64,000 bases of DNA from positions 1 through 64,000 of the forward strand of contig NW_020312492.1 of the NCBI RefSeq assembly GCF_002999335.1. Direction: 5' to 3'. This DNA is from Cyclospora cayetanensis (lineage: Eukaryota > Apicomplexa > Conoidasida > Eucoccidiorida > Eimeriidae). A model generated the notes under the pieces. That model saw only the letters and a program-made list of their open reading frames with translations, was not told where the DNA came from and did no database searches. Within the stretch, counting starts at the first letter, position 1, and each line of letters opens with the position of its first letter. Of the stretch, positions 57,649-64,000 are shown piece by piece. A program made the translations under genes and the position numbers.

Positions 57649-58931
57649 TCAAACGGATGCCAAAGCTAGCATGGCAACAAGACCACCAAAAAGAACAGAA
57701 GGCACAGTCACTCCGCTGCTGGTGTCCAGGTCATCTGCGGTCAGGTCCGCCAGAGAGGTGGTGCGTGCTTTGAGACCATTATAGTACTCCTCGCTGCGAA
57801 AACATTCAGTGCATCCATCAAGACAGTCTGCATTGAAAAAACCTTACAAGTGAACATCCACATTCCTGGCATGCATGGCTAAACAGGAGACGCTAAAACA
57901 AAATGAACTGACCAATCCCCCCCAGAAAAACGAACCTGAATGGGAATTGCCCCGAAGCCGCAGTTGGCTTGAAACGGCACAGCGTGACGTTTGTTCCAGC
58001 GGCGCACTTTGATGCAACACATCCAACTTCAGTGCTGTCATGCCACAAAAGGTATCCTAGAAGCCCAACCTCCTTGTCGGTGGACCAACTCCCGCTACCC
58101 CATTTGTCCGATGGATATGCGCTGCAGAAAAATCACATCAGCGAGACATTCATATACATTACACTCAATCGCGAGCCAGCTATAATTCTTTGAGCCCACA
58201 GGCATGCTTCAGACTCACGCCAACTTCTGAAGGCCAGCGGTCAGTGCGGTCTGGATCAGATCGGCGTAGTTAGGGCTCTGACCGGTGTAACTGACAAAGA
58301 ACCCCTCCGCCTGAAGACGTCAGCGCATACGATTCTACCTTCTTTGACTTTCTGAGTATCTGACGGGCATGTGATCCTACCTTATCTAACTTTTACACGG
58401 GTGGGAGGGGTGAATTCTAGTTGCTCCAAATTTTGAAGAACTCAAAAATTTAGCGCGTGGCATCGCAAAAGTTCTGCGATATTCGCTGAACAGCTTACGG
58501 TTTGGACAGTGATGCTCCCAGCGTTTGCACACTGGTCGTCCCCAACGAGTGAAGGCAAAGCGCTGGTAACGGTTGAGACCAGGCTTTCACTCTTCTTTAA
58601 GGTCTCAATCCTTACTGGAAGCTTCCCATTACGTGCAAGATTAAGGAGCAGGTAAAGAGCTGCAGCAGCAAAGCAAAGAATAGTGTAAACACAGTAGAGC
58701 TCGCCCACAGGCAGATCAAAAAAGGCCATACTGCACTGGCGGGTGAGGTTTGAAGATCTTGAACAAGCCCTTGAAAGGCCAAAAGCATGCTTTTAAATAG
58801 TGCAAGTGAAAAACGAAAATCGTACCATCGCCTGCTGCTTCAGTTGTTGCCGCCGCGCCAGAAGTTCCTGTTGCTCGTAATCCGCAGAGTGCCACAAAGC
58901 AAACTGCTACCGCCCTGATCATCGGTGCCAT
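57649..58931 (-). CDS. TA4-type GPI-anchored surface antigen (SAG family)
   Basis: Eimeria SAG proteins coat sporozoites and merozoites through a GPI anchor. Minus-strand exons 58931-58826, 58659-58499, 58310-58219, 58121-57936 and 57793-57649 join with matching phases into 229 residues, the usual family length. Exon 1 encodes a signal peptide (MAPMIRAVAVCFVALCG). The ectodomain has LLNLARNGKLPVRIETLKK, FFVSYTGQSPNYADLI, WGSGSWSTDKEVG and GCVASKC..TLCRF. The end, EEYYNGLKARTTSLADLT, leads to TSSG and a hydrophobic tail (VTVPSVLFGGLVAMLALASV), typical of GPI attachment. I see four cysteines in the mature part, fewer than the six described for TA4-type antigens. Donors GTAAGC and GTGAGT are good. 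Exon 5 could instead begin at 57827, but that breaks the frame. The start context (cacaATGg) is strong. Confidence 0.9.
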
Positions 58932-61018
58932 TGTGCTCGAGAGGAGAGAGATCAAAAGAACAGACTTGACACAAAACACAGGACCAATGTCAAAAAACAA
59001 AACTAACGAAGAATGTCTAGGATCTAAACCAGATTTTTATGCCTTCACAGCACACGCCAGGCCGCTGGTGACCTGGATGGGCAGCGATGGTGAGCTAGCC
59101 CTTAGCGGTCTGATGCTACGAGGCTATCTTCTCTTTTCTGGCGAGTTCTCGTCCATAAATCTTGAATGACTTATAATAATTGCCTGTGAAGCCTTCATTT
59201 AATATTATCTGCTGTATATATTGAGACAGCTAGCTCAGCAATGCAGGGCCATCGATTTCCATGTCCACGACGGACCACCTTCAGACCACACGTCATCCAG
59301 CACCGTCCAACACCTTCAGCTTTCGCTGGTGGAGCTTCTTCGAACCTGTAAAGCAGATATAATTTAAGCATGGAGAGGGCTAAATAAAGCATTACCACTC
59401 CTGCATGAAGCCTTGATCATGGCTTCACTTCCGCTCTGTGCCTCAAGCCGATGCGGGGGTGCCCGTCCAAAGGAAGGAAACAAATAAGCAGGAATGCAAA
59501 AAATAGTTCGATACCAGCTATTGTTTTTTCAACATGACTCATTAAGTCTATTAAAAGCTGGCAAAGACTGTGTGAGCAGCGAGGCAACCTAAAATCATTG
59601 TAATGCTGCTACCCCTAGAACACTACGACCATGCGTGCGTAGTACGTCGGGGTCATCAAGTAAACAGTCCTGCTGCTGCTTTCCCCCGTAATAACAAAAT
59701 CGCGGAAGCCAGAACGCGTAAAGCAACGGTCTGGAGATATTCTGAGAATCAAACCTTTGTTCTTGCACTGGCGATGGCGCAGTACTCATTTAGGTAAAAC
59801 TTGCAAGCGCCTTGGAAGCCGCCTTGCGCAACTCATAACGAGGAAAAGCGGACAGCCCAAGCAATCCAGAGGGACAGATATGCATGTTCACAGGCAGTGA
59901 TCTTGGGCAGTATGAACGCTGCATCTCGCAAACAGCAGTGAGCGGAGGCTTGCAACATCATTGTTATTGCCTGACTCCATCTGTTGCCGTTTAAAACTTG
60001 CTCAGCAACGAACTTTGTCTATCAGATGAGTAGAGCCATTGGTCTGCCTTGAGGTCGCCGGCTTGCAAGCAACAGTAGGACAATTAAAAGTGCACCATGC
60101 TACACGTTTGTGCCATATAGGACATCGGGCTTTCCGCACTGTCTTGCCACCTGAGGATGCATTACGAGTCGCAAGGCCAGCGAGCAGATTCAAACAATTA
60201 TATACATACATCTTTATAAATATGCATTTTGGCAGCACTGAATTAGTTGAATGTAGAAGACGAAAGCACAGTCATAGCAACCAGTGAACTAGCAGAAAAC
60301 GGCTCGCATTGGTTCTACTAAGGCGGGCCTGCGCTTGCTCCTAGTTCAGTTCAAGGTTGACTTGGTTTTCATATATCCTCTTCTGTGTTTACTTGGGTAA
60401 TATAGGAAACACGCAGTGACATATTGCACCACCGTTGACAGTTTTCAATAATGCGAAAAAGAAGTTAAATGTACACCTCGATTAGATGAAACATGCCACT
60501 GGAAGCAATGCAGTGCAACAACGCCGCAAGGACTGTCATGGGCAACGCTAAACAAATAAATACGCTGATTGTCCATGCCACATCTACTAGCGGACATACA
60601 TTTCTTATGCTTGGAGTGCTCACTCTGTAACATATCCTCGAGGAGGTAAGCACTGAGCAACTAGTGTCCCAAAATTTTTACTTCGCTGGGGAAAATCCTG
60701 TAGCCTTCGCTGGCCACAACATCTTTCCATTTTACCGGGCGAAAATTCCAGTCAGCCATTGACGTCCCCTTGCCTCAGAACTAGTGGCGAGGCACATCAA
60801 GTGCAGACTAGCTAATTCGTGTCTTTGTTTCGAGGCTACGCTTATGCAGCTGTTAATATTAAGCAGTTCTGTGGAACCAGACACTGAGAAGGCCAGAACT
60901 AGGCAAGCAGAGTGTGCTCGTTGTCCGCAACCTTCAGGCTGATTGATGGGCCCGTAATGTAAGGGATATTGTATTGCACCGTTTATAGCGCATTCGTTCC
61001 TATTCTTTGCGTTACAAC
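58932..61018. other. intergenic, no supported gene
   Basis: Only short open frames, no repeat arrays and no recognisable domains. It includes the promoter side of the leftward surface-antigen gene and the 3' side of the leftward PEX7 gene. Confidence 0.5.
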
Positions 61019-62326
61019 CTATTTAGAAACTTTCATGCTCAAGAAAAGCGGTCTCTTGGGGACCTGGGGTGGCGCCGGGCCTGTATCTGCGTTCCAAACG
61101 CATAAACTGCGGTCCCAGCTAGTGGATGCAATGACGCCACACTTAAAAGTCGACCAGTCCAACCCCAAGATGAACTCGCGGTGATGGTCGTAGCACGCAC
61201 ATAGACGCACCCAGCCACTGCCCCCAACAAACGGGGAGGGCACTCCACTTGGACACTCTGGTTGACCTTCAGACCTAGTAACCATGGAAAGGCTTGTGCC
61301 CTCATCACAGTCCCAGATCTTAACTTGCATGTCATAGGAACAGGATGCAAATCGCTGTGCGTTGAAGGGGTGAGACACCACCCGCCTCACGGCTAGCTGG
61401 TGCGCTTGCGTGCTCGATAGACGACAGCCGGTTGCAACATTAGCGTCTGAAAAATCACCCCTCGGGACGCTAGAGCTCTTACGCAAATCCCACAGGGCTA
61501 TAGTGCCGTCGGCTGCGCCTGTTAAGAGCTGCCACGGGCGGTGCTTTACCCAGTCCACAGACAGCACTTCACAAGGGTGAGCCACGACACTCCACGCGGC
61601 CATATTTCGGGTCGTGCCCGGAGAAGGGTTCCGTAGATCGTGAACGGATAGACGGCCATTTGCCCCCACTGACGCGATGAGTCCAGCATCAACTGGTGAA
61701 GTGACGCAAGAACATGTTGCTGGCGCATGGCTATGCTGAAGAACCCGAAGCAACGAGCACTTCTGCATATCCCATACTCTCAAGTGGCCATCTATGGCGG
61801 TAGACGCCAATATACGTTTTTCTACACAACTCCAACTTAGGCTAGTAACATCCCGCGTATGGCCCTTGAGCTCCCCAACGGAGAAACCCCCAAATTCATT
61901 GCCTGTATTCTGAATCCCAGAAAAAGCGGCTTTCTGGTCAGACAAACGCCAAATAGTAATGCGTCCACCACCACCCCCACCTACCAAAGTCTGTGCGCAT
62001 CGCTCCGACCACGCCACATCGTTGACTGACTCCTGGTGGTGCAAAACTGCAACTCTTTTTGGCTGTACTACCTCTCCGGGTCGGGCCTGTACGTCAGCGT
62101 GCGAACCCAAAGGAAGAGTCACGGTGTCAGCTGTTGGCGCTCGAGATGTGATATGAATAGCCGGGTCCAAGGAAAATATTTCCAGAGATCCGGGGCCTGC
62201 CATGCCAAACAGCTGAGAGGAAGCGACGGCCAGCAGATCCTCAGAGAATGGAGAAAAGCGACAGGCTTGGCCACAGAGTCGCAGTCGACCCATATGGACC
62301 GGACTTATTGCTGTGTTCGTGCTCAT
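61019..62326 (-). CDS. PEX7: PEX7, peroxisomal targeting signal 2 receptor
   Basis: PEX7 is the soluble WD40 receptor that carries PTS2 cargo from cytosol to peroxisome. One intronless frame of 435 residues (human 323). The hallmark N-terminal strand RFSPFSEDLLAVASSQLFG is followed by GSLEIFSLD. Then come WD repeats: NDVAWSERCAQTLV..ITIWRL, VTSLSWSCVEKRILA..LRVWDM, a blade ending LSVHDLRNP, EVLSVDWVKHRPWQLLTGAA..IALWDLRKS, VRRVVSHPFNAQRFASCSYD..VKIWDCDEG, and FILGLDWSTFKCGVIASTSW..LCVWNAD. This block order and wording match PEX7 rather than other WD40 proteins. Extra length is in loops between blades. Unlike genes left of 51 kb it has no homopolymer runs and no CAG bias. The start has A at -3. 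Confidence 0.95.
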   Translation of the reverse strand: MSTNTAISPVHMGRLRLCGQACRFSPFSEDLLAVASSQLFGMAGPGSLEIFSLDPAIHITSRAPTADTVTLPLGSHADVQARPGEVVQPKRVAVLHHQESVNDVAWSERCAQTLVGGGGGGRITIWRLSDQKAAFSGIQNTGNEFGGFSVGELKGHTRDVTSLSWSCVEKRILASTAIDGHLRVWDMQKCSLLRVLQHSHAPATCSCVTSPVDAGLIASVGANGRLSVHDLRNPSPGTTRNMAAWSVVAHPCEVLSVDWVKHRPWQLLTGAADGTIALWDLRKSSSVPRGDFSDANVATGCRLSSTQAHQLAVRRVVSHPFNAQRFASCSYDMQVKIWDCDEGTSLSMVTRSEGQPECPSGVPSPFVGGSGWVRLCACYDHHREFILGLDWSTFKCGVIASTSWDRSLCVWNADTGPAPPQVPKRPLFLSMKVSK

Positions 62327-64000
62327 GCTGCGTTAGGGGGCAGCGCTTATGCCACGGCTGTTGATAGCAAAAGGTGGACCAGGTGGCGTCGCCTGAGGTC
62401 TAGGCCCCCCTTCCTTTAGAGGTGAAGAAATACTGTACATTAAAACAACTAGACGCATGGAGGGCAGAGGAAACCGCAGGCCCAGCGTAGAAGCTCAACA
62501 CACGCCGTTCGATGCCTACTAGGCTGGCGGCATCGATCTCGGCGAAAAGCGCAGGAAGATTATACACGCATCCTGTGTTTAGATGTTCAAAGAGAATTCT
62601 TTTCTAAATAAAGTATACCTCTTGAAGGATTACGGAAAAGACACGCCATCGCTCCCGTCGTTGCCGTCTCCTCATGTCCCAAGGGCCCCGTCAGATTGAT
62701 GATCATTAATCGTCTTCTACAGTAAAGGCGTGCTTCTAGGAACCCTATTTCGGGTATTTAACTATTCTCTTCTTTTAGCTTGATGCCGATTCAAGCAATG
62801 CTTATTAATAGGGAACACGTAGAACACGGTGTACCTGAGTGGATGGTGAGACTGCCGAATTAGCTCATGCACATTCCAGCGGGACACCTGACAGATATTT
62901 TGAGCGCATAGATGTACACTTGTCACTGTTAGGCTGCATTCCACTCCCTCCTTTCTTCGAGCACCAAACCATGTGTAGCATGCCGTCCGTTGAGCTAAAG
63001 TCCAAGAAAAAGCACGCACAACTTAGAACACCTTCACGATTTACCTCACTCACTTGCTTCAGGACAATCAAGCAGTGAATGATGCATTTTCTGTGAAAAA
63101 AGAGCCAGCAAACGAGGCTCTGCTGGGCCGTCTAGTGAACGCGGCATTGTTGTTGAAGGCATAAGAACTCTCTCTGCACTACGGGTCCTTGTGCAAATCG
63201 CTGCTGCTGGTGGCTCTTGAGCATGAGATGGCAAATTAGAGTCAGGTTTGCTGCATTGGTTCCGCGTCAGACAGCCTACTAAAGTATGTGGTTCTACATA
63301 CAGCCAAGAACATAAGTGCAACACTCTACTTAAATTCTCTATCGGGCTACATCCTTAACCCCAAATTCAGCACAAAACTTGATAGAAAGTTGCTGAATGT
63401 TCTTCAAATATAAGCTTTCTCCCCTCCAGATCATATCCCCTCGAGCTTCGGCATTAGAGGAGGGGCACAGCCACAGTGGGCGCAACTACACCCCATCGGG
63501 CTCCGAGCACTCACACAGTACTACACAGAACATCAAGCGTACGGGTAAACAACAATGAGTCCTGCTGTATCTTGCTGACTGCACTCTGCAACAAATAAGG
63601 TATGCGAGCACCGAAACCAATTAGCCAATTCTCACACTATAATTGGTGTAGTAACAACCGCTTAAATGTAGCTCACCAGCAACACGAACATTTAGACCTT
63701 GAGCTGATAAATAACTAAATCGTGAACGCTATGTATTACACCGGTATACCAGCTGTATATTATTGTGCATAGGCTGGCCTACTAGAAGAAGCGCAACATA
63801 TAGATCTCCGGGGACGGGTGGTTTGCACGTCACTGTTTGTGTTGGCTCCTCATTGAATGAAAAATCCTTCTGCTACCACTTGAGCTGCTTTCAAACGACT
63901 ATCCTCAGTTCTGAAGCACCTATAATACAATCCTTTGGGGTGGTGGATGTTAGATCTAATAAAGCAATCATAAACTATTTATTCACTGCTACGTTTTCTT
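62327..64000. other. no supported gene to the window end
   Basis: Short open frames on both strands, none with a recognisable domain. No simple repeats. The left part is presumably the promoter of the leftward PEX7 gene. Confidence 0.5.

Noticed and set aside
57794..57827. Alternative acceptor for the last surface-antigen exon
   Set aside because: It leaves the frame with a stop within a few codons, whereas the acceptor before 57793 keeps the frame into the GPI tail.

Overview
This window reads as nuclear DNA of a coccidian apicomplexan, most probably an Eimeria species. Three things support that. Coding exons are packed with CAG-type triplet repeats that give long Gln, Ala, Ser and Asn runs. 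A five-exon gene near 58 kb encodes a TA4-type GPI-anchored surface antigen. Introns are short, begin with GT, end with AG, and carry many microsatellites. This is a eukaryotic window, so no operons or ribosome binding sites are expected. The exon models below were built by hand from splice signals and reading-frame continuity.

Layout. 0-6 kb holds an unidentified left-edge gene fragment and a cyclin H gene (+). 9.5-13 kb holds a Gln-rich coiled-coil gene (+). 14.3-16.7 kb is a four-exon CFAP299 gene (-), divergent from a DTWD1-type tRNA uridine aminocarboxypropyltransferase gene (+, 17.5-18.9 kb). 19-25 kb has no gene I can defend, but it carries one of two copies of a 224-bp dispersed repeat. 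25.1-36.7 kb is one six-exon gene for a protein of about 3,110 residues dominated by amino-acid runs, with two compact C-terminal modules that resemble Tudor or SAWADEE folds. 39.3-40.1 kb is a four-exon unknown gene (-), head to head with a 2H phosphoesterase gene (+, 40.7-41.6 kb). About 44-49.6 kb is a multi-exon gene (-) with a Gln-rich N-terminus followed by a TOG/HEAT array like TOGARAM (crescerin).

From about 51 kb the character changes. CAG runs and G/C homopolymers almost vanish and base composition becomes plainer. The only recognisable genes there are the surface antigen (57.6-58.9 kb, -) and an intronless PEX7 peroxisomal import receptor (61.0-62.3 kb, -). This looks like a junction between the repeat-rich (R) and repeat-poor (P) segments described for Eimeria tenella chromosomes.

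The genes do not form a pathway. Two themes stand out. CFAP299 and the TOG protein both point to axonemes, which in coccidia means the flagellated microgamete. Tandem repeats of unrelated families occupy the longer introns of nearly every repeat-region gene, so each gene appears to carry its own private intronic satellite. The strongest structural oddities are a perfect 58-nt G/C palindrome at 17.3 kb, a perfect 34-nt TGCATGC palindrome at 30.3 kb, the 224-bp repeat pair, and apparent frame changes at poly-G tracts in the giant gene.
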